Below, piece by piece: positions 24,682-33,811 of a stretch of DNA of 64,000 nt. The stretch is taken from NCBI RefSeq assembly GCF_019219825.1, contig NZ_JAHUXH010000013.1, positions 62,001 to 126,000 of the forward strand, written 5' to 3'. The notes beneath the pieces are model-generated. The model saw only the letters and a program-made list of their open reading frames with translations. It had not been told where the DNA came from and ran no database searches. The translations under genes and the position numbers were made by a program. The stretch's first letter is position 1; each line of letters opens with the position of its first letter. The stretch comes from Streptomyces sp. TRM70350. Lineage in GTDB: Bacteria; Actinomycetota; Actinomycetes; Streptomycetales; Streptomycetaceae.

Positions 24682-25764
24682 GTGAGCAACACCAAGAAGT
24701 TCACAGCCGTCGTCGTCGGGCTGGGCCTCGTCACGCTGTCCGCGTGCGGGTCCGCCGAGTCCGGCAGCGGCGGCTCCGGGGACTCCAGGACGGTCACCCT
24801 CGTCAGCCACGACTCGTGGGTCGTGTCCAAGAGCGTGATCGCCGCCTTCGAGAAGCAGTCCGGCTACCAGGTCAGGGTCCTCAAGGACGGCGACGCAGGC
24901 CAGGCCGTCAACAAGGCCGTCCTGACCAAGGACAACCCGCAGGGCGACGTCCTCTTCGGCGTCGACAACACCCTGCTCTCCCGCGCGCTCGACAACGACC
25001 TCTTCCAGCCGTACGAGGCCAAGGACGCCGACCAGGTCGAGCCGGAGTACCGGGCCGACCAGGCACAGCACCGGGTCACGCCCGTCGACACCGGCGACAT
25101 CTGCGTCAACTACGACAAGGCCTACTTCAGCGAGCGCGAGCTGGACCCGCCGAAGACCCTCGACGACCTGATCAAGCCCCAGTACAAGAACCTCCTCGTC
25201 ACCGAGAACGCCGCCACCTCCTCACCCGGCCTCGGCTTCCTGCTCGGTACGGCCGCGAAGTACGGCGACGACGGCTGGCCGGACTACTGGAAGAAGCTCA
25301 AGGCCAACGGCGTGAAGGTCGTCGACGGCTGGGAGCAGGCGTACAACGAGGAGTTCTCCGGTTCCGCGAGCGGCAAGAAGGCGGGCGGCGACCGGCCGCT
25401 GGTCGTGTCGTACGCCTCCTCGCCGCCCGCCGAGGTCGTCTTCGCCGACCCGAAGCCGAAGACCGCCCCGACCGGCGTGGCCACCGGCACCTGCTTCCGG
25501 CAGGTCGAGTACGCCGGGCTGCTGAGCAACGCGAAGAACCCCGAGGGCGGCAAGGCGCTGATCGACTTCATGCTCAGCGAGCAGTTCCAGGAGGACATGC
25601 CGCTGAACATGTTCGTCTACCCGGTGCGGGAGGGCGCCCAGGTGCCCGAGGAGTTCGTGAAGTACGGGCCGCAGGCCGAGGATCCCGAGACCATGGACCC
25701 GGCGAAGATCGCCGAACACCGTGACGAGTGGGTCAAGTCGTGGACGTCGCTCGTACTGAAGTAG
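24682..25764 (+). CDS. thiB: Thiamine ABC transporter, substrate-binding lipoprotein
   Basis: 360 aa from GTG 24682, with a ggagg site at 24671-24675. The lipoprotein signal VVVGLGLVTLSACGS gives the acylated Cys22. The mature protein is a periplasmic-type binding fold beginning VTLVSHDSWVVSKSV and ending KSWTSLVLK, with family landmarks LSRALDNDLFQPY, TPVDTGDICVNYDK and TENAATSSPGLGFL. These match ThiB, and the TPP riboswitch upstream confirms thiamine or a phosphate ester as ligand. It overlaps thiP. Confidence 0.93.
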   Translation: MSNTKKFTAVVVGLGLVTLSACGSAESGSGGSGDSRTVTLVSHDSWVVSKSVIAAFEKQSGYQVRVLKDGDAGQAVNKAVLTKDNPQGDVLFGVDNTLLSRALDNDLFQPYEAKDADQVEPEYRADQAQHRVTPVDTGDICVNYDKAYFSERELDPPKTLDDLIKPQYKNLLVTENAATSSPGLGFLLGTAAKYGDDGWPDYWKKLKANGVKVVDGWEQAYNEEFSGSASGKKAGGDRPLVVSYASSPPAEVVFADPKPKTAPTGVATGTCFRQVEYAGLLSNAKNPEGGKALIDFMLSEQFQEDMPLNMFVYPVREGAQVPEEFVKYGPQAEDPETMDPAKIAEHRDEWVKSWTSLVLK

Positions 25765-27413
25765 CCGAAGTAGCCCACAAGGCACGCGGGAACGCGGCGC
25801 GGCTCGGGCTTCTCGCCCTGCCCGTCGCGTTCTTCGCCGTCTTCTTCGCCTACCCCGTCGCGGCGATCGTCGGCCGTGGGCTGAGGGCCGACGGGACCTG
25901 GCAGTTCGGGCGACTTGTCGACGTACTGACCCAGTCCGGCATCCGGCACGTGCTGTGGTTCACCACCTGGCAGGCGCTCGCCTCGACCGCGCTGACGCTG
26001 CTGATCGCGCTGCCCGGCGCGTATGTGTTCGCCCGGTTCGACTTCCCCGGCAAGCAGGTGCTGCGGGCGGCCCTGACCGTGCCGTTCGTGCTGCCGACGG
26101 TCGTCGTCGGTACGGCGTTCCTGGCGCTGGTCGGGCGGGGCGGGCTGCTGGACGAGCTGTGGGGCGTACGGCTGGACACCACCGTGTGGGCGATCCTGCT
26201 CGCGCATGTCTTCTTCAACTACGCGGTCGTGGTACGGACGGTCGGCGGGCTCTGGGCGCAGCTCGATCCACGGCAGGAGGAGGCCGCGCGGATGCTGGGC
26301 GCCTCGCGCCTCACCGCCTGGCGGACCGTCACCCTGCCCGCGCTCGCGCCCGCCGTGGCCGCCGCCGCGCTGATGGTCTTCCTGTTCACCTTCACCTCCT
26401 TCGGTGTGGTGCAGATCCTCGGCGGGCCCACCTTCTCCACCCTCGAAGTGGAGATCTACCGGCAGACGACGGAGATCTTCGACCTCACCGCCGCCGCCGT
26501 GCTGACGATGGTCCAGTTCGTGGCGGTGGGCGCGGTGCTCGCCGTGCACGCCTGGACCGTACGGCGGCGGGAGACCGCCCTGCGGCTGGTGGACGCGTCG
26601 GTGACCGCGCGCCGGCCGCGCGGGGCAGGGCAGTGGGCGTTGCTGGCCGGTGTCCTGGTCACCGTCGCCGTACTGCTTCTGCTGCCGCCGGCCGTGCTGG
26701 TGCAGCGGTCGCTGGACGCGCCCGGGTTCGCCTACTACCGGGCGCTGACCAGCGAGGACGGCGGCACCTTCCTGGTCCCGCCGATCGACGCGATCGGCAA
26801 TTCGCTGTCGTACGCCGTCGTCGCCACCGCGATCGCCGTGCTGGTCGGCGGGCTCGCCGCCGTGGCGCTGACCCGGCGGGACGCGGGGCGGTTCGTGCGC
26901 GGGTTCGACGCGCTGCTGATGCTGCCGCTGGGCGTGTCCGCGGTGACGGTCGGGTTCGGGTTCCTGATCGCGCTCGACGAACCGCCGCTGGATCTGCGGG
27001 CCTCGTGGATTCTGGTGCCGCTGGCGCAGGCGCTGGTCGGGGTGCCGTTCGTCGTACGGACCATGCTGCCGGTGCTGCGGGCGGTGGACGTACGGCTGCG
27101 TGAGGCGGCGGCCGTGCTCGGGGCGTCGCCGTGGCGGGCGTGGCGTGAGGTGGATCTGCCGATGGTGCGGCGGGCGTTGCTGGTCGCGGCCGGGTTCGCC
27201 TTCGCGGTGTCGCTGGGGGAGTTCGGGGCGACGGTGTTCATCGCGCGGCCGGACAGTCCGACGCTGCCGGTCGCCGTGGCGCGGCTGCTGGGGCGGCCCG
27301 GTGATCTCAACTACGGGCAGGCGATGGCCCTTTCGACGATTCTGATGGTGGTGTGCGCGGTGGCGCTGCTGGTGCTGGAGCGGCTGCGGACCGACCGGAC
27401 GGGGGAGTTCTGA
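25740..27413 (+). CDS. thiP: Thiamine ABC transporter, permease
   Basis: 557 aa from GTG 25740, which overlaps the thiB stop by 25 bases. The protein has two halves of about six membrane helices each. Each half has an EAA loop that contacts the ATPase: EEAARMLGASRLTAWRTV and REAAAVLGASPWRAWREV. Such a double permease is usual for ThiP and for iron ABC importers. Co-transcription with thiB and thiQ is evident from overlaps. Confidence 0.92.
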   Translation: MDVARTEVAEVAHKARGNAARLGLLALPVAFFAVFFAYPVAAIVGRGLRADGTWQFGRLVDVLTQSGIRHVLWFTTWQALASTALTLLIALPGAYVFARFDFPGKQVLRAALTVPFVLPTVVVGTAFLALVGRGGLLDELWGVRLDTTVWAILLAHVFFNYAVVVRTVGGLWAQLDPRQEEAARMLGASRLTAWRTVTLPALAPAVAAAALMVFLFTFTSFGVVQILGGPTFSTLEVEIYRQTTEIFDLTAAAVLTMVQFVAVGAVLAVHAWTVRRRETALRLVDASVTARRPRGAGQWALLAGVLVTVAVLLLLPPAVLVQRSLDAPGFAYYRALTSEDGGTFLVPPIDAIGNSLSYAVVATAIAVLVGGLAAVALTRRDAGRFVRGFDALLMLPLGVSAVTVGFGFLIALDEPPLDLRASWILVPLAQALVGVPFVVRTMLPVLRAVDVRLREAAAVLGASPWRAWREVDLPMVRRALLVAAGFAFAVSLGEFGATVFIARPDSPTLPVAVARLLGRPGDLNYGQAMALSTILMVVCAVALLVLERLRTDRTGEF

Positions 27414-28435
27414 TGCTGCTCGGCCTGGAGAAGGCGACCGTGCGGTTCGGGGGGCGGGCCGTGCTGGACGGGGTGGACCTGTCCGTCGCCGAGCACGAGG
27501 TGGTGTGCGTGCTCGGGCCGAGCGGCAGCGGCAAGTCGACGCTGCTGCGGGCGGTGGCCGGGCTGCAACCGCTGGACTCCGGGCGGGTGTTGCTCGACGG
27601 ACGGGACCAGACCGGGGTGCCCGCACACCGGCGGGGGGTGGGGTTGATGTTCCAGGACCACCAGCTGTTCCCGCAGCGGGATGTCGGCGGCAACGTGGCG
27701 TTCGGGCTGCGCATGCGCGGGGCGTCCCGTGGCGAACAGGACTCCAGGGTCCGGGAGTTGCTGGACCTGGTCGGGCTGCCCGGAGCCGCACACCGGGCGG
27801 TCGCCGCGCTGTCCGGCGGTGAGCAGCAGCGGGTGGCGCTGGCCCGGGCGCTGGCGCCGAGGCCTCGGCTGCTGATGCTGGACGAGCCGCTCGGGCAGCT
27901 GGACCGGTCGCTGCGGGAGCGGCTGGTGGTGGAACTGAGGGAGTTGTTCGGGCGGTTGGGGACGACCGTGCTCGCGGTGACGCACGACCAGGGGGAGGCC
28001 TTCGCGCTGGCCGACCGGGTGGTGGTGATGCGGGACGGGCGGATCGCGCAGTCCGGTACGCCGCTTGAGGTGTGGCAGCGGCCCGCGGACGAGTTCGTGG
28101 CGCGCTTCCTCGGCTTCGACAACGTGGCCGGCGCGACGGTGAGCGGGCAGGTCGCGGCCACGGTATGGGGGAAGCTGCCGGTGCCGGAGGGCGCGGCGCA
28201 GGGGCCGGGGGCGGTGCTCGTACGGCCCGCCGGTGTGCGTCTCGTGGCCGCGGACGCCGGGCTGCGGTGCACGGTGGCCGCGCGGACGTTCAAGGGCACC
28301 CATGTCGCCGTACATCTGCAACCGGTGGATGGCGCGCCCCGCTTGGAGGCGGCGTGTGCGTTGCGCGAGGCGCCGGAGGTGGGGGAGACGGTGGGCGTCG
28401 AGTTCGATGCGGCGGAGATCGTCGTGCTCGGCTGA
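27413..28435 (+). CDS. thiQ: Thiamine ABC transporter, ATP-binding protein
   Basis: 340 aa. ATG 27413 overlaps the thiP stop. Walker A GPSGSGKST (about 35-43), the signature ALSGGEQQRVALARA, Walker B LLMLDEP and the H-loop AVTHDQ are all present. A TOBE-like C-terminal part follows with a large insert. The ATPase powers uptake by ThiBP. Confidence 0.92.
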   Translation: MLLGLEKATVRFGGRAVLDGVDLSVAEHEVVCVLGPSGSGKSTLLRAVAGLQPLDSGRVLLDGRDQTGVPAHRRGVGLMFQDHQLFPQRDVGGNVAFGLRMRGASRGEQDSRVRELLDLVGLPGAAHRAVAALSGGEQQRVALARALAPRPRLLMLDEPLGQLDRSLRERLVVELRELFGRLGTTVLAVTHDQGEAFALADRVVVMRDGRIAQSGTPLEVWQRPADEFVARFLGFDNVAGATVSGQVAATVWGKLPVPEGAAQGPGAVLVRPAGVRLVAADAGLRCTVAARTFKGTHVAVHLQPVDGAPRLEAACALREAPEVGETVGVEFDAAEIVVLG

Positions 28436-28439
28436 TCCG

Positions 28440-28797
28440 GGCGCTCGTGGAGTGCGGGCATGACGCGACTCGCATGCGCGGCACCGGCGTACGCCTGCGT
28501 GCCGCCCGCCATCGCGTGCGGCACAGGGCCAGGCCCTGATGTGGGTGGAACTGCGGCCGGGGAGATGGTCGTGGGCACGCTGCGGGAGGCGGGGCCGCAT
28601 GCCAAGGTGTGGGGGCGGGCGGGGGTGCCCGACGCCGGGTTCTGGGCGCGGCGGATGACCACGAGATCACCGTCCACCGTGCACGCCGCACTGGCCGCCG
28701 GTGCTGCCGGCGTTCTACCGGCGGTGCGGAGGTGGAGGTGCTGGGGGAGCGGGAGTTGCTGGAGTTCTGGCTGGAGCGGGCCACGTTCGGCTGAGAG
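28440..28797 (+). pseudogene. Decayed coding region after thiQ, function not recognised
   Basis: No single plus-strand frame runs through, but pieces in different frames read like protein. Examples are VVGTLREAGPHAKVWGRAG (frame of 28460), ADDHEITVHRA and EVEVLGERELLEFWLERA just before a TGA at 28792-28794, and LPAFYRRCG in another frame. Two or three frameshifts would be needed to join them. I cannot name the family. The start (28476-28519) closely matches part of the LOG gene at 30334-30377 in the same orientation (42 of 44 bases). The whole segment is probably a remnant. Confidence 0.5.
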
Positions 28798-28867
28798 TTG
28801 CCGTACGGCCGATGGCCCGCCCCCGGCGAGGGGACGGGCCACCGTTGCTCACCCGGTGCGCGAGGGG

Positions 28868-29578
28868 TCAGCGGTCGCTGTCCGCCCCACGGCGGCGCAT
28901 GCCGAAGAACACCGCGCCGCCGCCCACGACCACCAGGGCCGCCGCGATACCGGCGATCAGGCCGGTGTTGGAGTCGGCGCCGGTCTCGGCGAGGTTGGAG
29001 TCACCGGCCGCGGGCGACGGGGCGTTGCTCGCGGCGGCCGCGGGCGGGGTGCTGTCGTCCGCGGAGGCCGACGGGGTCGACGGGGTCGGCGTAGCGGACT
29101 CGGCCGGGGTCGAGGGGGTGGCCGACGGCTCCGGTGCCGTCTCCGAAGAGGTCGGGGTCGGCGTCGAGGTGTCCTCGGTCGTGCAGGCGGTGGCCGGGGT
29201 GACCAGGTTCGGCTCGATGTCCGCGTCCACGTAGGGCGCGGCCTTGACGTGGATGCGGTAGGTCGCGTTCGGCTGCCAGTCCTCGGCGAAGGTGATCGTG
29301 GTGCCCTCGCGTGAGCCCTTGACCTCCTGCTCGCCGACCTTCTTGATGTCGGCGTTGTTGTTCTGCAGATACACGGTGACGGTCGCCGGGACGCCGGCGG
29401 GGTCCACGTCCGTGACGGTGATGACGCCCTTCTTGCCGTCGCACGTGGCTTCGGCCGAGAAATCACCGATGGTGCAGGCGAGCGCGTTGCCCGCGGCGCC
29501 GAGCGCGAGCGCGGCGGAGGCGGCGGTGACACCGAGAATGCGCACGGAACGACGTGCGGTACGGCGAGTCATGGACAC
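28868..29578 (-). CDS. LAETG-anchored secreted surface protein
   Basis: 236 aa from GTG 29578. A twin-arginine-rich N-terminus and signal peptide ending GNALAC are followed by a globular domain of about 110 residues. A Thr/Pro/Ser-rich spacer of about 50 residues (STPTPTSSETAPEPS) follows, then the sortase sorting signal LAETG at about 196-200, a hydrophobic helix (LIAGIAAALVVVGGGAVFF) and a basic tail. LAxTG is a class E sortase motif in Streptomyces. The protein should be covalently fixed to the peptidoglycan. Function is unknown. Confidence 0.85.
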   Translation of the reverse strand: MSMTRRTARRSVRILGVTAASAALALGAAGNALACTIGDFSAEATCDGKKGVITVTDVDPAGVPATVTVYLQNNNADIKKVGEQEVKGSREGTTITFAEDWQPNATYRIHVKAAPYVDADIEPNLVTPATACTTEDTSTPTPTSSETAPEPSATPSTPAESATPTPSTPSASADDSTPPAAAASNAPSPAAGDSNLAETGADSNTGLIAGIAAALVVVGGGAVFFGMRRRGADSDR

Positions 29579-29740
29579 GTTTGTCCTTCATGGGATGCGC
29601 GAATTGCGGGGGGTTGAGGGGGAGATGAGGCACCAGCGACCGCCGGGGTCACATCCTCCCCAGGAGGCTCAAGGTTTATAAGCGCTCCATAAGCAGTGTC
29701 AATCCGCAGGCCCGCTCTGTCCGTTGGCTTTGCCCGCTTA

Positions 29741-30871
29741 TTAACCGCCGAGACGTTTCAACGCGGCCGGAGCCTCCTCGATCCCGTCGACCAGGGCGAT
29801 ACGCGCCTCCATCGACCGCTCCCGGGCGAGGGCCTGGAGCAGCGGCCAGGTCGGGAGCCGGTCCGTCCAGTGCTCGCGGTTCACCAGGACCATGGGCGTG
29901 GGTTCGCCGCGCGACTCGTAGTAGTTCGGGGTCGCGTTGTCGAAGATCTCCTGTACGGTGCCGGCGGCTCCCGGCAGGAAGACCACGCCCGAGGTGCAGC
30001 GGGCCAGCAGGCCGTCCTCGCGGGTGGCGTTGGCGAAGTACTTGGCGATGTGCGCGGCGAAGGCGTTCGGCGGCTCGTGGCCGTAGAACCAGGTCGGGAT
30101 GCCGACCGAGGGCCCGCCGTCCGGCCAGCGGTCGCGCACCTCGAAGGCGGCGCGGGCCCAGTTCGTGATCGACGGGACGAACATCGGGGTCTTGGCCAGG
30201 AGTTGGAGCGCCTCGTCGAGCATGTCGTCGGCGTGCGGGGCCGCGTACGCGCCGAGGTTCGCCGCCTCCATCGCGCCGGGACCGCCGCCGGTCGCGACGG
30301 TGAAGCCGGCGCGCGCCAGCTCACGACCGAGGCGCGCGGCACCGGCGTACGCCTCCGTGCCGCGCGCCATCGCGTGCCCGCCCATGACACCCACCACGCG
30401 GGCGCCGACGAGGAGTTCGTCCAGCGCGTCGGAGACGGCGTCGTCGTGGACGGCGCGGAGCATCGACGCGAAGACGTCGCCGTCGGCCTTCGTCTGCTGG
30501 AACCAGGCGTAGGACAGGGCGTCCGGGGTGCCCTCGTACCCCTTCTCCAGGCCGTCGAACAGCTCGTCGGGGGTGTAGACGAAGCCGCGGTACGCGTCGA
30601 AGGGGAGGTCCGGTATGGGCGGGAAGACCAGGGCGCCGGCGGCGGCGACCCGGGTGGCCGCGGCGTCGGTCATGGGGCAGCCGAGGAAGACGGCGCCGGC
30701 GACGTCGACGGAGAGCAGCACGTCCGTACGGGCCGTCAGATCGACGGCCTGGACGCGGAACCGGGTGAGTCTGCCATGGGTGGCGACGACCTCGTCGAAC
30801 TCGGCGAGGGACTCGACCTCGCGGTCGTGGGAGGCGGTGTGGGTGGCGTGGGCGGGTGGTGTGGAGTGCAC
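29741..30871 (-). CDS. LOG-family Rossmann-fold protein
   Basis: 376 aa. The family GGxGTxxE motif is replaced by PGAAGTVQE; GGGPGAMEAANLGAY is typical. LOG (Lonely Guy) proteins release cytokinin bases from nucleotides, and many bacterial members are misannotated as lysine decarboxylases. This one is longer than usual LOG enzymes (about 200 aa), with N- and C-terminal extensions, so its substrate is uncertain. It sits between the LAETG gene and the VOC gene. A fragment of it recurs in the decayed region near 28476. Confidence 0.75.
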   Translation of the reverse strand: MHSTPPAHATHTASHDREVESLAEFDEVVATHGRLTRFRVQAVDLTARTDVLLSVDVAGAVFLGCPMTDAAATRVAAAGALVFPPIPDLPFDAYRGFVYTPDELFDGLEKGYEGTPDALSYAWFQQTKADGDVFASMLRAVHDDAVSDALDELLVGARVVGVMGGHAMARGTEAYAGAARLGRELARAGFTVATGGGPGAMEAANLGAYAAPHADDMLDEALQLLAKTPMFVPSITNWARAAFEVRDRWPDGGPSVGIPTWFYGHEPPNAFAAHIAKYFANATREDGLLARCTSGVVFLPGAAGTVQEIFDNATPNYYESRGEPTPMVLVNREHWTDRLPTWPLLQALARERSMEARIALVDGIEEAPAALKRLGG

Positions 30872-30897
30872 CCGCCCATGCTAGGCGCGCGCCTGGC

Positions 30898-31305
30898 TCA
30901 GCCCTCGATGGCCGTCGGGTCCATCCACACGACCTCCCAGGTGTGGCCGTCCAGGTCGTCGAAGGCGCGGCCGTACATGAAACCCTGGTCCTGCACCTTC
31001 TCCGACGCGGTGCCGCCGGCGGCGACCGCCTTCTCGACCAGCTCGTCGACCTTCTCGCGGCTCTCCGCGCTCAGGCACAGCAGCACCTCGCTGGTCTTCG
31101 TCGCGTCCGCGATCTCCTTCTGGGTGAAGGTCGCGTAGAACGGCTTGGTGAGCAGCATCGCGACGATGGTGTCGCTGATCACCACCGACGCCGCGTTCTC
31201 GTCGCTGAACTGCGGGTTGATCGAGTAGCCGAGTGCCGTGAAGAACTTCTTCGAGGCGTCGAGGTCGTTCACGGGCAGGTTCACGAAGATCATCTGCTGG
31301 TACAT
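30898..31305 (-). CDS. VOC-fold (glyoxalase/bleomycin resistance-like) protein
   Basis: 135 aa from ATG 31305 (MYQQMIFVNLPVNDLDASKK), preceded by ggagag. The pattern of two beta-alpha-beta-beta-beta repeats with FFTALGYSINP and VVISDTIVAMLL in the first half, and FDDLDGHTWEVVWMDP at the end, is typical of the vicinal-oxygen-chelate family. It resembles the PhnB/DUF899-like lactoylglutathione lyase-related group. Metal ligands and substrate cannot be assigned. Confidence 0.8.
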   Translation of the reverse strand: MYQQMIFVNLPVNDLDASKKFFTALGYSINPQFSDENAASVVISDTIVAMLLTKPFYATFTQKEIADATKTSEVLLCLSAESREKVDELVEKAVAAGGTASEKVQDQGFMYGRAFDDLDGHTWEVVWMDPTAIEG

Positions 31306-31402
31306 CTGCGGTCTCTCCCATCGGTGTTGTGCCGTTCGGTGGGGTAGACCCGGGGGCGGTGCGGAACTCATCGCCGGGCGGGGACTTTTTTCCCACGGGT
31401 TT

Positions 31403-32896
31403 TCAGCGGGTCAGCGGCTGTGCGGCGAGTGCGGCGACGACCAGGGTCAGCGGGGCGAACACCGCGACCAGCGCGGCGGCGCGCAGGGTGGCTGCGGCGC
31501 GCAGCATCGTCGTGGGGGCGCCGAGGCGCAGCAGGGCGGCGGTGGTGTCGGCGCGGGCGTGCTTGGCCTCGACGGCGGCGGTGAGCAGGGTGGCCACGGT
31601 GCAGCCTCCCACGAGGAGTGCGCCGAGGGTGGTGAGCGGGCCGAAGGTGGGGCCCTGGGGCTTCTGCAGGGCGGCCATGGCGTAGGCGGCGGACGCGACC
31701 GCGCAGACGATGCCGAGGGGGCGGCCGATGCGGGAGTACTCCTCCATCAGGACGCGACCGGCGAGCAGGCGGAGGGCGCCGGGGCGGGTGGTCTGCAGGA
31801 GACGGCCGCACAGGTGGGTGATGCCGGGGCCGGTCAGGGCGAGGCCGACGGCGGTGAGCAGCCAGCCGAGGAGGACGCCCACGGGGCCGCTGGTGAGACC
31901 ACCGGGCATGTCGGCGGTGGGGGTGGTGTGGCCCGCGTAGGCCTCCATGGCGAGGCCGGCGGCGAGGGTGGTGATGGCCCAGGGGAGGGCGGCGGTGGGG
32001 TTGGGGGGCCTGCCCTGGGTGTGGGGGGTGCCCGGCGCCGGTGCGAGGGGGGCGGGCGCGCCGCCCGGCGTCTGCGGCGTGCCGTGCTGCTGCGGGCCGG
32101 GCGGCACGACTGCCCGCCGGTCGATGGGGTGGCCGAGCGCCGCGGCCACGCGTGGGCCGATGGGGAGGTCGCCGCCCGCGCCGGGGCTCGCCTCGTCGGC
32201 CGTGTCGCCGGGCGGTGGCTGTTTCCCGGCGGTTCCGGACGGCCGGGTCCCGGCACTGCCCGCCGCCCTTCTCAGATGCGCGCCGAAACGCCCGTACGCC
32301 CCGAACGTCTCCCGCATCCCCCCGCGCCCGTACGCCCCGAAGCGGCCGAACGCCCGGCGCGGGCCGGGTGTCCGTGCCGGGCTCGTCTCGCGTGGGCGCA
32401 GGACCAGGGCCACCGACAGGGACGCGGCTGCCGGGACCAGGGACAGCAGGGTCAGGGTCGCCGGAACCGGGACGGGCTGGTCCGTAGCCAGGAACTGGGC
32501 CGCCGCTCCGTCGAAGGGCATGCCGGTCAGGTCGCCGCGCAGGTGGAGGAAGACGAGGAGGGCCAGCATCGAGCCGAGGGTGGTGGACAGGGCCGTCGTC
32601 GTGGCCGAGACGGCCATCAGGCGGGCCGGGCCCAGGCCGATCGCCGACAGTCCGGGACGGGGGCGGGTGCCGGGGTCGGTGCGGGCGACGGCGACGGCGA
32701 AGTGCACCGTGGCGGCCAGGGGGATCGTGCACCAGGCGAGGCGGAGCACGGCGGCGGGGGGATCGTCGGGATGGCTCAGCGCGTAGCCGAGGGTGCACAG
32801 CAGCAGAAAGCCCGTGCCGGCCGACGCCGCCGCGACGAGCAGGCGGCGCAGTTGGACGGCCGGGTGGGCGCCGCGGGTCAGACGGAGAGCGAGCAC
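31403..32896 (-). CDS. ABC exporter permease-type membrane protein
   Basis: 497 aa from GTG 32896, overlapping the ATPase gene by 19 bases, so the pair is coupled. The frame is open much further upstream to 33799, but that part is a shadow of the ATPase. About eight to ten hydrophobic segments are seen, at each end of a long Pro/Gly/Arg-rich central cytosolic stretch (residues about 180-290) containing FGRFGAYGRGG and FGAYGRFGAH. The fold resembles FtsX-like permeases only weakly; the substrate is unknown. Confidence 0.65.
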   Translation of the reverse strand: MLALRLTRGAHPAVQLRRLLVAAASAGTGFLLLCTLGYALSHPDDPPAAVLRLAWCTIPLAATVHFAVAVARTDPGTRPRPGLSAIGLGPARLMAVSATTTALSTTLGSMLALLVFLHLRGDLTGMPFDGAAAQFLATDQPVPVPATLTLLSLVPAAASLSVALVLRPRETSPARTPGPRRAFGRFGAYGRGGMRETFGAYGRFGAHLRRAAGSAGTRPSGTAGKQPPPGDTADEASPGAGGDLPIGPRVAAALGHPIDRRAVVPPGPQQHGTPQTPGGAPAPLAPAPGTPHTQGRPPNPTAALPWAITTLAAGLAMEAYAGHTTPTADMPGGLTSGPVGVLLGWLLTAVGLALTGPGITHLCGRLLQTTRPGALRLLAGRVLMEEYSRIGRPLGIVCAVASAAYAMAALQKPQGPTFGPLTTLGALLVGGCTVATLLTAAVEAKHARADTTAALLRLGAPTTMLRAAATLRAAALVAVFAPLTLVVAALAAQPLTR

Positions 32897-33618
32897 GCGG
32901 CCCGGCCTTCCGACTCGGGGACCGGCGGCAGATGCACGGTGGTGACGCACCGCCCGTCCAGCAGGGAGACCGTACGGTCGGCGAGGGCCGCGGTGTCCGG
33001 GTCGTGGGTGGCCAGGACCACCGTGATGCCGTGCGAGCGGGCCGCCGTGGTGAGCGTGCGCAGCACGTGCCCTCGGTCGGCGTGGTGCAGCGGGGCGGTG
33101 GGCTCGTCGGCGAAGAGGACCGTCGGCGCGGGGGCCAGCGCCCGCGCGATGCACACCCGCTGCCGCTCGGCCTGACGGAGTTCCTGCGGGTGCCGACCGG
33201 CGCAGTCGCCGACGTCGAGGCGGTCCAGCCACTCCAGGGCGACCGTCTTGGCGCGCCGCCGGCCGGTGCCGCGCAGCATCAGGGGGAGCGCGGTGTTCTC
33301 CCAGACGTTCAGCTCCGGTACGAGGACGGGGGCGGGGTCGATCCAGCCGAACCGGTCGCGGCGCAGCCGTTCGCGGGCGACGGGGCCCATGGTGTGCACA
33401 GGGAGGCTGTTGAACCAGACCTCGCCGTCGCGGGGGCGCAGCAGGCCGGACAGACAGGCCAGGAGGGTGCTCTTGCCACTGCCGCGCGGGCCGGTGACGG
33501 CGAGGATCTCGGCCTCCTGGACGCCCAGCGAGACGCCGCTGAGCGCGGGGGAGCCGTCGGGGTGCTGGAAGTGCAGGGCGCGTGCCCAGAGGACGTCGTT
33601 GTCCGGCGGAGCCACCAT
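32878..33618 (-). CDS. ABC transporter ATP-binding protein with atypical signature
   Basis: 246 aa from ATG 33618, following a gaggtg site. Walker A is GPRGSGKST and Walker B is VLFADEPT, with the H-loop LATHDP and a D-loop. The ABC signature usually LSGGQxQR reads here ELRQAERQRVCIARAL, so the glycine pair of the C-loop is missing. The protein otherwise looks like a MacB/LolD-type exporter ATPase (SLGVQEAEILAVTG). Loss of the C-loop Gly-Gly should weaken ATP hydrolysis. It pairs with the membrane protein downstream. Confidence 0.8.
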   Translation of the reverse strand: MVAPPDNDVLWARALHFQHPDGSPALSGVSLGVQEAEILAVTGPRGSGKSTLLACLSGLLRPRDGEVWFNSLPVHTMGPVARERLRRDRFGWIDPAPVLVPELNVWENTALPLMLRGTGRRRAKTVALEWLDRLDVGDCAGRHPQELRQAERQRVCIARALAPAPTVLFADEPTAPLHHADRGHVLRTLTTAARSHGITVVLATHDPDTAALADRTVSLLDGRCVTTVHLPPVPESEGRAACSLSV

Positions 33619-33811
33619 GGGCGAACACCTCAGTTCGGATCCGTATATGCCGTGCCAGGTCCCTCGTGCGGGGGAACGAAGGCTGGGCCGATCGGTCACT
33701 GGGCACGCTAGGCAGCGGCCACCGGGCTCCCGGACAGCACACGGCCCCGGGCCGCCGTTTCTCACTCGAACGGACCGCACCGGGGCCGGTGTTGATCATC
33801 CAGGAGGAAGA

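Noticed and set aside
25617..27791. A 724-aa minus-strand open frame
   Set aside because: Antisense to thiP and thiQ, with only low-complexity Arg/Pro/Gly content.
31403..33799. A single 798-aa frame suggesting an ATPase-permease fusion
   Set aside because: The first part is an out-of-frame shadow of the ATPase; the permease proper starts at GTG 32896.
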